DNA from: Pseudoxanthomonas sp. 3HH-4
GTDB lineage: Bacteria; Pseudomonadota; Gammaproteobacteria; Xanthomonadales; Xanthomonadaceae
DNA length: 64,000 bases
Assembly (NCBI RefSeq): GCF_006716465.1
Contig: NZ_VFPB01000001.1
Span: forward strand, 1,026,983 to 1,090,982
Direction of reading: 5' to 3'
In this document: positions 54,774 to 63,115 of the stretch, piece by piece
Layout of the letters: every line of letters starts with the position of its first letter
Numbering within the stretch: the first letter of the stretch is position 1
The notes under the pieces: generated by a model
What the model was told of the DNA's origin: nothing
Database searches by the model: none
Seen by the model: only the letters and a program-made list of their open reading frames with translations
Program-made: the position numbers and the translations under genes

Positions 54774-55340
54774 ATGCACGATGTCGCCACACCTTTGGCC
54801 AACCAGTTGCTGATCGCCCTGCCGGCGCTGGCCGATCCCAATTTCGCGCGCAGCGTCACGCTGATCTGCCAGCACGATGACGAAGGCGCCATGGGCGTGG
54901 TCGTCAATCGCCCGTCGGAGTACACGCTGGGTGAAGTGCTGCGGCAGATGAACCTCGCTTCGCACGATCCACAGTTGGACGACCAGGTCGTGCTGGCGGG
55001 CGGGCCGGTGCATCCGGAGCGCGGCTTCGTGCTGCATGACGATGCGCGCGCATGGGAGTCCACGCTGGAAGTGGCGGACGGTCTGTACCTGACCACCTCG
55101 CGCGACATCCTCGAAGCGATGGCGGTGGGGGATGGTCCGGCCAATGCCGTCATGGCGCTCGGCTGTGCCGGCTGGGGGGCGGGCCAGCTGGAATACGAAT
55201 TGGGCGAGAACAGCTGGCTGACGGCACCTGCGGATGTCGAGCTGCTGTTCGCGCTGCCGCTGGAGCAGCGTTGGCAGGCGGCAGGCCAGCGGATCGGCGT
55301 AGACATGACGCGCCTGACGGATTACAGCGGCCACGCATGA
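54774..55340 (+). CDS. algH: YqgE/AlgH family protein
   Basis: 188 residues from the ATG at 54774; an in-frame ATG at 54765 would add three residues. UPF0301 signatures: [55 protein letters not shown] and [20 protein letters not shown]. Cytoplasmic, function unsettled (named for an effect on alginate expression in Pseudomonas). Precedes ruvX and pyrB, a conserved order. Confidence 0.95.
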   Translation: MHDVATPLANQLLIALPALADPNFARSVTLICQHDDEGAMGVVVNRPSEYTLGEVLRQMNLASHDPQLDDQVVLAGGPVHPERGFVLHDDARAWESTLEVADGLYLTTSRDILEAMAVGDGPANAVMALGCAGWGAGQLEYELGENSWLTAPADVELLFALPLEQRWQAAGQRIGVDMTRLTDYSGHA

Positions 55341-55422
55341 GCCCGTACCTGCGCCCGCAGACGTCGTCTCCACAGCGGCCAGTGCAGGATGGTGCACGCG
55401 TGATCGAACGGAGGCAGATGGC

Positions 55423-55872
55423 ATGAAGCTGGATGGCACCGTCCTGGGATTCGACGTGGGCGCCCGCCGCATCGGCGTGGCGGTCGGCAGCGCGTTCGGT
55501 ACCGGCGCGCGTGCGCTGGCGGTGATCGACGTGCATGGCCACGGGCCGGACTGGCCGGCGATCGACAAACTGCATGCGGAGTGGAAGCCCGATGGCCTGG
55601 TGGTCGGCGATCCGATGACGCTGGACGGCGGCGACCAGCCGATCCGCAAGCGCGCGCATGCCTTCGCCCGCGAACTGCGTGCGCGCTATAACCTGCCGGT
55701 GGTGCTGGTGGACGAACGCACCAGTTCCGTCGAAGCCTCGCAACGCTTCGCGCTGGACCGCGCCGAAGGCCGCAAGCGCCGTCGCGATGCGGTGGCGCTG
55801 GATGCCGTCGCAGCGGCCGTGATCATCGAACGCTGGCTGGCCGCTCCCCAGGATGCGACCCAGTTGACCTGA
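55423..55872 (+). CDS. ruvX: Putative Holliday junction resolvase / pre-16S rRNA nuclease
   Basis: 149 residues. RNase H-fold nuclease: acidic active-site Asp in LGFDVGARRIGVAVG, GLVVGDPMTLDGG, and VVLVDERTSSVEAS with the second acidic residue; final Asp in RRRDAVALDAVAAAV. Named YqgF; implicated in maturing the 16S rRNA 5' end. About 80 nt after algH, 20 nt before pyrB. Confidence 0.95.
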   Translation: MKLDGTVLGFDVGARRIGVAVGSAFGTGARALAVIDVHGHGPDWPAIDKLHAEWKPDGLVVGDPMTLDGGDQPIRKRAHAFARELRARYNLPVVLVDERTSSVEASQRFALDRAEGRKRRRDAVALDAVAAAVIIERWLAAPQDATQLT

Positions 55873-55892
55873 TTCTTCCCTGACGAAACTCC

Positions 55893-56837
55893 ATGACTTC
55901 CCAACTTGATCCGGATGGACGCCTGCGGCACCTGCTGACCCTCGAGGGCTTGCCCCGCGAGACCCTCTGCCGCCTGATCGACCGTGCCGGCCAGATCCGC
56001 GATGCCGCGCTCGGTCGCACGCCGCGCCGGCAGGTCCTGGACGGCACGACGGTCTGCACGCTGTTCTTCGAACCGTCCACCCGCACGCGCAGTTCGTTCC
56101 ACATCGCCGCGCAGCGACTGGGTGCGGACGTGCTGAACTTCGACGCATCCACCTCGTCCACGCGCAAGGGCGAGACCGCGCGCGACACCCTGCGCAATCT
56201 GGAGGCGATGGGGGTGCGCGGCTTCATTGTCCGTCACGCCGACGATGGCGCGGTTGCCGCGCTGGCCGGCGAGGCGGGCGAGGGCACTGCGTTGATCAAC
56301 GCGGGCGATGGCCGCAGCGCGCACCCCACCCAGGGCTTGCTGGATGTACTGACGATCCGCCAGGCCAAAGGTGCCGATTTCTCGCGCCTGAAGGTGCTGA
56401 TGGTGGGCGACGTGAAGCATTCGCGCGTGGCGCGCTCGGACCTGCATGCGTTGCGCACGCTCGGGGCGGGCGAGATCCGCGTGTGCGGACCGCAGTCGCT
56501 GCTGCCCGACGATGGCACCTTGGCGGGCTGCGAGGTGGGGCAGGATGTCGACGCCATGCTCGAAGGCGTGGACGTGGTGATGATGCTGCGCCTGCAACGC
56601 GAACGCATGGAAGAAGGGTTGGTGGCCTCGCTTGAGGACTACCATCGTGGTTACGGCCTGACCACGACGCGTCTTGCGCGCGCAGCGAAGGATGCCGTGG
56701 TGCTGCATCCCGGCCCGATCAACCGCGGCGTGGAGATCACCGACGAGGTCGCCGACGGCCCGCAGTCGTTGGTGCTGCGCCAGGTCAGCAATGGCGTCGC
56801 CATCCGCATGGCGGTGCTGGAAATGCTGCTGGCGTAA
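55893..56837 (+). CDS. pyrB: Aspartate carbamoyltransferase catalytic subunit
   Basis: 314 residues. Carbamoyl-phosphate signature FFEPSTRTRSSFHIAAQRLG, FIVRHADDGAVAA, HPTQGLLDVLTIRQ, LKVLMVGDVKHSRVARSDLH, and HPGPINRGVEI. Second step of pyrimidine synthesis. No pyrI in the window, and no pyrC overlap. Terminator directly after the stop. Confidence 0.97.
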   Translation: MTSQLDPDGRLRHLLTLEGLPRETLCRLIDRAGQIRDAALGRTPRRQVLDGTTVCTLFFEPSTRTRSSFHIAAQRLGADVLNFDASTSSTRKGETARDTLRNLEAMGVRGFIVRHADDGAVAALAGEAGEGTALINAGDGRSAHPTQGLLDVLTIRQAKGADFSRLKVLMVGDVKHSRVARSDLHALRTLGAGEIRVCGPQSLLPDDGTLAGCEVGQDVDAMLEGVDVVMMLRLQRERMEEGLVASLEDYHRGYGLTTTRLARAAKDAVVLHPGPINRGVEITDEVADGPQSLVLRQVSNGVAIRMAVLEMLLA

Positions 56838-56840
56838 GGC

Positions 56841-56859
56841 GGCGCCTCCGCGCCTTTTT
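56841..56859 (+). terminator. Terminator after pyrB
   Basis: GGCGC (56841-56845), loop CTCC, GCGCC (56850-56854), then TTTTT, 4 nt after the stop codon. Confidence 0.8.
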
Positions 56860-56860
56860 A

Positions 56861-56912
56861 CAGGAGGCCCTTCAGGGTCGACCGGAATGCCTCGGGCCTG
56901 AAGGGCCTCCTG
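56861..56912. repeat. Perfect 16-bp inverted repeat
   Basis: CAGGAGGCCCTTCAGG (56861-56876) and CCTGAAGGGCCTCCTG (56897-56912) pair without mismatch around a 20-nt spacer. It directly follows the pyrB T-run and precedes the stop of the convergent diguanylate cyclase gene. It may be a mobile palindrome or a bidirectional terminator; not GTAG-headed, so a different class from the other REPs. Confidence 0.8.
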
Positions 56913-56925
56913 CAGGTAGTAAGGC

Positions 56926-58485
56926 CTACTCCGTCGCCGCGACCACCCGGTTCTTGCCTGCCTGCTTGGCCTGGTACATGGCGCGGTCCGCGCGGGCGAG
57001 CAGTTCGTCCTGCGATTCGCCAGGCAGCCAGCGCGCGACGCCGGCGCTGAACGTCGCCACGATGCCGCGGCCTTCGTAGACCAGCGGCTTGTGCGCCAGC
57101 CGGTCGCGCAGGCGTTCCAGTGTGCCCATCGCTTCCAGGAAGCTGGTGTCCGGCAACAGCAGCACGAACTCTTCGCCGCCGAAGCGCGCCACGGCATCAC
57201 TCGCGCGAAGGGTGGCGCGCGCCAAAGCCACGACGTGGCACAGCGCCGCGTCGCCACCGAGGTGGCCATGGGCGGCGTTGATGTGGCGGAAGTCGTCGAG
57301 ATCCAGCAGTGCCAGACTCAGCGTCTGGCCGCTGCGCAGTGCGCGCACCGACTCGCGCTTGAACAGTTCGTCGAAGCCGCGCCGGTTCAGCGCGTCGGTC
57401 AGCTGGTCGACCCGCACCAGTTCGGAGACCGATTGCAGTTCCTGTTCAAGGCTCATGACCCTACGCTCGGCTTCCTCCACCTCGCGGCGCGCTTCCATCA
57501 GGCTGTCGCGCGCGCGCAGGGCCTGTGCCTGCACCTGTGCGGTGTCTTCCAGGATGTCCTCCATTCGCTTGCCCAGCTCGGCGATGCTGCGGCTGTCGCG
57601 GATGGCCTGCGCGTGGAAGCTGATGCGGTCGTGGTACTCGCCGGTGCTGCTGGCCATGCCGTCCAGCCGCTCGACGAAGGTCACCATCATGTCCTTCATC
57701 GAGGCTTTGGAATCGGCCAGTCCCTGTTTCAGCAGGCCCTGCTTGTAGATGACTTCGCGCAGACCGGCCCGGGTCTGTTCCAGCGCGGTGCGGTCCAGCG
57801 GGCCGGAGAGCAACTGGCGTACCGCGCCGATCTGGTCCTGCAGCCAGCTGCCGTCCTCGATCAGTTCGCCGACGTTCTCCAGCAGCAGGTCGAACAAGCT
57901 GCGCATCAGCTCCTGCGCATCGTTCACTTCGTGCGTGCGCAGGCCGACCTGGAGGCAGAGTTCCTTCATGTCGTTGCCGAGCTCGGCCAGCGGCTGGGCG
58001 GGCTGCCATTGGCGCACGCGGTCGGCCAGGGCGTGCGCCTGCGGCAGCAGTGTGGTGTCGTCACGCAGCAGGTGTTCCATGCCGCCCACCAACAGGTGGT
58101 GCAGCAGGTCGCGAAGCTGTTCGGCTTCGCCGGACAGCGGCTCGTCCTGGATCGTGCGGATGTACTTGTCGATCAGTTGCCGCATGGCGCGCCCGTAGCG
58201 CGGCCAGTCAGCGTCGGCATGCGCGGATTGCAGGCGCTCGCCCATGCCGTGCAGTTCGCCCGGCAGACCGGCGACGCCGTCGGCGAACGCGGACAGCAGG
58301 GCGCCGGGCTCTTCCGCATGGGCGAACAGCGCCTGCAACTGCGCGCTGCTGATGGCGGCCCCCGGACGGGCCGGCGGGGTGGTGGCAAGTTCACGCGACG
58401 TCGGTGTGGCTGCCTCGCGGCGGCGTGGCCACAGCCGGCGGAAGCCGCCCGCAATACCGGAGTTTTCGTCGGCCACGTCAGCCAT
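56926..58485 (-). CDS. Cytoplasmic diguanylate cyclase with helical N-terminal region
   Basis: 519 residues, no membrane segment. Residues 1-340 are helical (ARQ and coiled-coil; QALRARDSLMEARREVEEAE), the C-terminal about 170 residues are GGDEF: DQLTDALNRRGFDELFKRES, active-site GGEEF at 436-440 and an I-site RASD five residues before it (LRASDAVARFGGEEF). So c-di-GMP synthesis with product inhibition is expected. The long helical part probably senses or dimerises. Confidence 0.93.
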   Translation of the reverse strand: MADVADENSGIAGGFRRLWPRRREAATPTSRELATTPPARPGAAISSAQLQALFAHAEEPGALLSAFADGVAGLPGELHGMGERLQSAHADADWPRYGRAMRQLIDKYIRTIQDEPLSGEAEQLRDLLHHLLVGGMEHLLRDDTTLLPQAHALADRVRQWQPAQPLAELGNDMKELCLQVGLRTHEVNDAQELMRSLFDLLLENVGELIEDGSWLQDQIGAVRQLLSGPLDRTALEQTRAGLREVIYKQGLLKQGLADSKASMKDMMVTFVERLDGMASSTGEYHDRISFHAQAIRDSRSIAELGKRMEDILEDTAQVQAQALRARDSLMEARREVEEAERRVMSLEQELQSVSELVRVDQLTDALNRRGFDELFKRESVRALRSGQTLSLALLDLDDFRHINAAHGHLGGDAALCHVVALARATLRASDAVARFGGEEFVLLLPDTSFLEAMGTLERLRDRLAHKPLVYEGRGIVATFSAGVARWLPGESQDELLARADRAMYQAKQAGKNRVVAATE

Positions 58486-58633
58486 TCAAGTCGCTCGCAC
58501 GGCCATGGGCGGATGCCCGTCGGCCACCAGGGGATGCCGGGTTATCGGCTGTAATGGGCTGCGGTTGAGGGCCGGTGGTATCCGCAGGAGGCGGGGCGGT
58601 GCGAAGCGTGACGCAGGAGGCGCCAGTGCGGCA

Positions 58634-58912
58634 TCAGCCGGCATCCGGGGGGTAGCGGACCCGGGCTTCCTCGATGATGGTCAGTTGGGCCATGGCCTCG
58701 CCGTGGCCCATCGCCGCCGCGGCACGCACCTGGTCCAGGGTCGGGTGGGAGACGATCATCAGCAGGTTGCCGCACTGCGGGCAGGCGTAGTCGGTGACCG
58801 CGTCGTGCAGTTCCATGGCCATCGCACGGCTGTCGCCCTGCCAGTTGCAGGGGCAAGGCAGCTCGCGCTCACGCCAGCCGGCGCTGAAGTAATCGGTGAC
58901 GAGTTCGGCCAC
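58634..58912 (-). CDS. Small cysteine-pair protein, possible zinc ribbon
   Basis: 92 residues. Two Cys pairs, C-P-C (ELPCPCNWQGD) and C-P-x-C-G (DYACPQCGNLLMIVSHPT), spaced 24 residues, suggest a small zinc-binding fold. The rest is helical (LDQVRAAAAMGHGEAMAQ). No family recognised. The stop of this gene and the start of the next upstream esterase gene are 3 nt apart, so they are co-transcribed, with the esterase first. Confidence 0.7.
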   Translation of the reverse strand: MAELVTDYFSAGWRERELPCPCNWQGDSRAMAMELHDAVTDYACPQCGNLLMIVSHPTLDQVRAAAAMGHGEAMAQLTIIEEARVRYPPDAG

Positions 58913-58915
58913 GGC

Positions 58916-59719
58916 TCAACGTCCGCGACGTTGTTCGAACAGCCATTCCCACATCGGGGCGTAAGCGTAGGTGGCATCCCAGCTGTTGTGGTTGGCGTCC
59001 GGGAATTCGGTGTAGCGCGCGTCGCGTGCTCCGGCCGCTTTCAGCGCGACGTCCATGCGGCGCGACTGGGACGGCGGCACCACGTCGTCCTTGCCGCCGT
59101 GGAAGATCCACACCGGCACGTCCTTCAGGCGTTGCGCGGCGGCGGCGAAGGGATCGGCGGCACCCGCGACGCTGTGCACGTTCATGCTTGAACGGTCCCG
59201 CCCCCAGTCCACGGTGATGCCGCCGCACACCGGCACCAGCGCAGCGAAGCGAGTCGGCTGCTGCAGCGCCAGTTCCCATGTGCCATAGCCGCCCATCGAC
59301 ATGCCGGTCAGCGAAACGCGGTCCGGATCGCCATCGAATTCGCGCAGTGCGGCATCCAGCGTGGCGAAGGCGATGGGGCCGGCGACCTCGGTCCACTCCG
59401 TGCCATCCGGTGCCTGCGGGAACACCACCAGTGCCGGGAACGTATCGGCGTGCTCGCGCAGGTACGGCCCCAGCCCCGCCATCGTCTGCTTCACGCCATC
59501 GCTGCCTCGTTCGCCTGAGCCATTGAGGAACAGCACCACCGGCGGCTTGCCACTGCGGAAGCGCGCCGCGGGCACGAACACCTGGTAGCGGTGGGTCTTT
59601 CCTTCGAGTAAGACCTCGCGCGAGACGAATTCGCCGGTCGGGTTCATCGGGGGCGTCGTGGTGCAGGCGGTCATCAGGATGAGCAACAAGCCCAGGCAGG
59701 CGGTGGCGAGAAAGCGCAT
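58916..59719 (-). CDS. Lipoprotein alpha/beta-hydrolase (esterase/depolymerase type)
   Basis: 267 residues from the ATG at 59719. Lipobox LLLILMTACTTTP. Alpha/beta-hydrolase of the feruloyl-esterase/PHB-depolymerase-like group: PPVVLFLNGSGERGSDGVKQ, nucleophile Ser in RVSLTGMSMGGYGTWELALQ, acid in WIFHGGKDDVVPPSQSRRMD and His in DANHNSWD. Likely an outer-membrane esterase; the substrate is open. Confidence 0.88.
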   Translation of the reverse strand: MRFLATACLGLLLILMTACTTTPPMNPTGEFVSREVLLEGKTHRYQVFVPAARFRSGKPPVVLFLNGSGERGSDGVKQTMAGLGPYLREHADTFPALVVFPQAPDGTEWTEVAGPIAFATLDAALREFDGDPDRVSLTGMSMGGYGTWELALQQPTRFAALVPVCGGITVDWGRDRSSMNVHSVAGAADPFAAAAQRLKDVPVWIFHGGKDDVVPPSQSRRMDVALKAAGARDARYTEFPDANHNSWDATYAYAPMWEWLFEQRRGR

Positions 59720-59827
59720 GGCGGTGGCGGTCAAAGGATAACGATCGGCAGCATAACCCGATGGGCACGGCGCGGAGCCGAGCCGGCTTCGAAGTCCACA
59801 CGGCAAGCAAGTGTTGGCCCGGCCGCG

Positions 59828-60679
59828 TCAGCGTTTCGGATCAGGCGGAGGCATGTCGTCACGCAGGCGGACGAAGCGGGCGAAACGCGGCAACCCGGTC
59901 GAGGTGAGGCCGGTGTAGCGGTAGGTCAGCCACGCGCCCAGCGGCGGAGGCGCGGCACGCTGCGCGTCGGTGAAGCCGGTGCCGATCCGGAAGCTGCGTC
60001 CCTCCGGCGTGCGTACCTGCAACGCCCCCATCATGCCCTCGTACTTGCCCTTGCCGGGTAGGTGCGCGACCACCTGCGCCTCTGCGTCCTGGTGGGGTTT
60101 GTACTTGAGCAGGTCCTCGCTGCGCCCGGAACGGTAGAGGGCGTTGCGTCGATGCAGCATCAGCCCCTCGCCCCCGGCGGCGACCACACGGGCCAGTTCC
60201 GCATCCAGATCGGCGGCAGCGTTGAAGCGACGCTGCGGGATCATCGCCAGGCTCGCGCTGCCGGCAGCCGCGACCAGGGAGTGCATGCGCACGACCCGGT
60301 CGGCGAACGACCCCCGGTGCGCCGGCAGGTCGAACACCATGAAGCGCACGTGTTGCCACGCCTGCGGATCGGCCTCGATGCGCCGGACTACGGCGCTGAC
60401 GTCGTCGAAGCGGCCGCGCGCAATCCACAGCTCGCCATCCATAGGCTCGGCCGGCCAGCCGAGCGTGAAAACGGCGGGCGCCGCGACCCGCATGCCACCG
60501 CGCGTCCACAGCATCCGACCGTCCCAGCGGGCGCGCACGCCGTCCAGTTTCTCGCTGACAAGGAAGGCGCTGACCGGCACCCCTTCGCGATAGGGGGTCG
60601 CCAGCATCGGCTCGGGAGGCGGGGCCGAAAGGGCGGGCCAGACCAGCAGGTACAGCAGGGCAGTGAGGAGCAGGCGCAT
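59828..60679 (-). CDS. ATP-dependent DNA ligase with signal peptide (Lig E type)
   Basis: 283 residues from the ATG at 60679, chosen because it yields a signal peptide (MRLLLTALLYLLVWPALSAP). Minimal ATP-dependent ligase: motif I EKLDGVRARWDG with adenylated Lys44, motif III FMVFDLPAH, motif IV GGEGLMLHRRNALY, motif V DLLKYKP, then an OB domain (GMMGALQVRTPEGRSFRIGT). Lig E proteins of Gram-negative bacteria are thought to work in the periplasm, for example on incoming DNA or biofilm DNA. It lacks insert domains, as the group does. Confidence 0.9.
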   Translation of the reverse strand: MRLLLTALLYLLVWPALSAPPPEPMLATPYREGVPVSAFLVSEKLDGVRARWDGRMLWTRGGMRVAAPAVFTLGWPAEPMDGELWIARGRFDDVSAVVRRIEADPQAWQHVRFMVFDLPAHRGSFADRVVRMHSLVAAAGSASLAMIPQRRFNAAADLDAELARVVAAGGEGLMLHRRNALYRSGRSEDLLKYKPHQDAEAQVVAHLPGKGKYEGMMGALQVRTPEGRSFRIGTGFTDAQRAAPPPLGAWLTYRYTGLTSTGLPRFARFVRLRDDMPPPDPKR

Positions 60680-60853
60680 GGCGGCAGGCCGAGGGGAGCA
60701 AGGCCAGCGTCGCGCGCAGGGTTGATCGTCGGGATCAGCGCACATCGCGGTGGTGTGTAGGAAAGTGCCCCGTGAGGTGATCGCTCAGACCGGCAGGATC
60801 AGCAGGATCAGCGTGGTCATGCCGAGGAAAGGAGGAAGCGTGCGGCGCTGGAT

Positions 60854-61228
60854 TCACGACCTCGTCCAGCACCAGGCGACCAGCGCGATGCCATGCAGGA
60901 CCGCCATCGTCCAGAACGCTACGCGGTAGCCGGGCTTGCGCGATTTGTGCCGCAGCGTCTGTTGCGCGATCCATGCACCGGGCCAGCCGCCGGCGAGTTC
61001 GAGCAGGTGCAGGGTGGATTCGGGGGTGCGCCAGCGGCCGGTCTGCGCTGCATGCTTGTCGAGGGCGTAGGCGACGAAGGTGATCGCCGACAGGACCAGC
61101 GGCACGAACACCGCTTGCAGCGGGAGTCGGTCAGTGCGGAAGGCCCAGGAGAGGAACAACCCATAGGCGATCATCGCCGCTGCGCCCGCCACTGGAGATG
61201 CGAAATTGCGCGCGCGCCCGTGTTTCAA
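60854..61228 (-). CDS. DUF1294 membrane protein
   Basis: 124 residues. DUF1294: FVPLVLSAITFVAYALDKHAAQTGRWRTPESTLHLLELAGGWPGAW, and QQTLRHKSRKPGYRVAFW, the usual core around a helix pair; three membrane helices. Role unknown. The ATGA overlap with the upstream gene shows translational coupling. Confidence 0.88.
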   Translation of the reverse strand: MKHGRARNFASPVAGAAAMIAYGLFLSWAFRTDRLPLQAVFVPLVLSAITFVAYALDKHAAQTGRWRTPESTLHLLELAGGWPGAWIAQQTLRHKSRKPGYRVAFWTMAVLHGIALVAWCWTRS

Positions 61229-61503
61229 GACGAAAGTGAGTAGGGCTCAGTCGGGAGGTAGACCGTGATTGGTCGCGCCAATCCGACCCCCAACACGATC
61301 ATCCCGGCCACATAGGTCAGCAGGGCGGTCCTGCTTCCCCGCAGATGGAGCAATCCGAACAGGATCAGGGTGGGTGGCATGAAAAGTCCGGCGAAGCCCC
61401 ACAACACATGAGTACGGAATGCGTTGCGAAGCAGCCAGACCCAGCCGGTGAGCAGCAGGAAGATGGCGCTGCAGATCAGGATCAGGTGCAGGTTCAGTTG
61501 CAT
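61225..61503 (-). CDS. Small membrane protein of unknown function
   Basis: 92 residues, three membrane helices (LHLILICSAIFLLLTGWVWL, VLWGFAGLFMPPTLILFGLL, LLTYVAGMIVLGVGL). No family recognised. Coupled by ATGA to the DUF1294 gene; 48 nt after the mgtE stop. Confidence 0.75.
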   Translation of the reverse strand: MQLNLHLILICSAIFLLLTGWVWLLRNAFRTHVLWGFAGLFMPPTLILFGLLHLRGSRTALLTYVAGMIVLGVGLARPITVYLPTEPYSLSS

Positions 61504-61551
61504 GGGCGAAGCCTTCCTTGAATCGCGGTGGACAGAGGTGAAGTGCAGCGG

Positions 61552-62913
61552 TCAGTGCAGCAGGATCAGCGTCGCCAGACCCAGGAAGCAGAAGAAGCCC
61601 ATCACGTCGGTCACCGCGGTGACGACTACGGTGCCGGCGACGGCGGGGTCGATGTTCATGCGCTTGAGCAGCAGCGGCAGCAGCACGCCAGCGGTGGCGG
61701 CGGCGCAGAAATTGATGATCAGTGCCAGTGCGATGACCAGCGACAGCAGCGGACTGCGGAACCACACGAAGGCGATCACGCCGACGATGCTGCCTATCAG
61801 CAGCCCGTTGATGAGGGCGACGCGGATTTCCTTCCACAAGAGGATCCGCGCATTGCTGGAACCCACCTGGCCCAGCGCCAGGCCGCGTACCATCAGTGTC
61901 AGCACCTGCACCGCCGCATTGCCACCGATGCCCGCCACGATCGGCATCAGTACGGCGAGCGCGACGATCTTCTCCAATGTCACCTCGAACTGGCCGATCA
62001 CGCTGGCCGCCATGAACGCAGTGAACAGGTTGATGCCCAGCCACACCACGCGGCCGCGCACGGCGCGCTTGACCGGCGAGAACAGGTCCTCGTCCTCGTC
62101 CAGGCCGGCGGCGCCCAGCGCCTGGTGCTCGGCCTGCTCGCGGATGATGTCCACCACGTCGTCGATGGTGATGCGGCCGAGCAGGATGTTGTTGTCGTCC
62201 ACCACGGGCGCGGACACCCAGTCGTGGTCGGAGAACTGGCGCGCGACTTCCTGCGCGCTCTCGCCCACGTCGATGGCCGGCTGCTCGTCGTCGATCAGCC
62301 GGTTGATGGGCGTGGTGTCCTCGTGCGTGACCAGCGCGGCCAGCGGCACGCGGCCCAGGTACTGGTGACGGCGGCTGACCACGTACAGGTGGTCGGTGTG
62401 GTCGGGCAGTTCGCCGCGCAGGCGCAGGTAGCGCAGCACTACGTCGACGTTGACGTCGGCGCGCACGGTGACCACGTCCGGGTTCATCAGGCGGCCGGCG
62501 GTGTCTTCCGGGTACGACAGCACCTGCTCCAGGCGCTCGCGGTTCTCGCGGTCCATCGACTTGAGCACTTCGTCGATGACGGTGTCAGGCAGGTCCTCGA
62601 CCAGGTCGGCGAGGTCGTCGATGTCGAGGTCCTCGACCGCGGCGACGATCTCGTCGGTGTCCATGTCCGCCAGCAGGCTTTCGCGCACTTCATCGCCGAC
62701 GTGCACCAGCACTTCGCCGTCGTCCTCGGGATCGACCAGGCCCCAGACGACTTCGCGCTTGCCGGGCGGCAGCGATTCCAGCAGGTTGCCGATCTCCGCG
62801 GGCGACAAGGTGTTGACCAGCCGGCGCACGGGCCCCAGCCGACCGCTGTCGAGCGCGTCGGAGAGCAGGCGCAACTGGCGTGCGGTCTTGTCGTGGCGGA
62901 TGGTCTCGACCAT
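61552..62913 (-). CDS. mgtE: Magnesium transporter MgtE
   Basis: 453 residues. Helical N domain (1-130, LLSDALDSGRLGPVRRLVNT, HVGDEVRESLLADMDTDEIV), two CBS domains (about 135-260, VRADVNVDVVLRYLRLRG...DEQPAIDVGESAQEVARQF), connecting helix and five membrane helices (from about 285) with the pore sequence GIGGNAAVQVLTLMVRGLAL and the selectivity region VTAVTDVMGFFCFLG. Magnesium binding to N and CBS domains closes the pore. It lies downstream of ptsI with a REP between them. Confidence 0.96.
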   Translation of the reverse strand: MVETIRHDKTARQLRLLSDALDSGRLGPVRRLVNTLSPAEIGNLLESLPPGKREVVWGLVDPEDDGEVLVHVGDEVRESLLADMDTDEIVAAVEDLDIDDLADLVEDLPDTVIDEVLKSMDRENRERLEQVLSYPEDTAGRLMNPDVVTVRADVNVDVVLRYLRLRGELPDHTDHLYVVSRRHQYLGRVPLAALVTHEDTTPINRLIDDEQPAIDVGESAQEVARQFSDHDWVSAPVVDDNNILLGRITIDDVVDIIREQAEHQALGAAGLDEDEDLFSPVKRAVRGRVVWLGINLFTAFMAASVIGQFEVTLEKIVALAVLMPIVAGIGGNAAVQVLTLMVRGLALGQVGSSNARILLWKEIRVALINGLLIGSIVGVIAFVWFRSPLLSLVIALALIINFCAAATAGVLLPLLLKRMNIDPAVAGTVVVTAVTDVMGFFCFLGLATLILLH

Positions 62914-63040
62914 TCGGTACTCCGGAATGGGGCCGATCCGTCAGGCGGATGCGACCGGGGCATCAAGCGTTCATTCCGCCATTATCGCCCGGGCTGCGAT
63001 TTATGGACACCCTGGAGAAGGAGGAGAAGTGGGGCCAGAT

Positions 63041-63105
63041 GTGGGAGCGACGTAAGTCGCGATGGACCACCGGGAATGCCCCATCGCGACTTACGTCGCT
63101 CCCAC
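63041..63105. repeat. GTGG-headed REP hairpin, perfect
   Basis: GTGGGAGCGACGTAAGTCGC at 63041 and its exact reverse complement ending at 63105 (25-bp arms, about 15-nt loop). Same core as the composites at 44764 and 47616 but with GTGG head and a short interior. Between ptsI and mgtE, same-direction genes. Confidence 0.85.
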
Positions 63106-63115
63106 AACAGGTACC

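Noticed and set aside
60780..60830. Short minus-strand frame after the DUF1294 stop (PFLGMTTLILLILPV)
   Set aside because: It resembles the hydrophobic end of MgtE, but is only about 20 codons, in frame behind a stop, without RBS; likely chance or a small relic.
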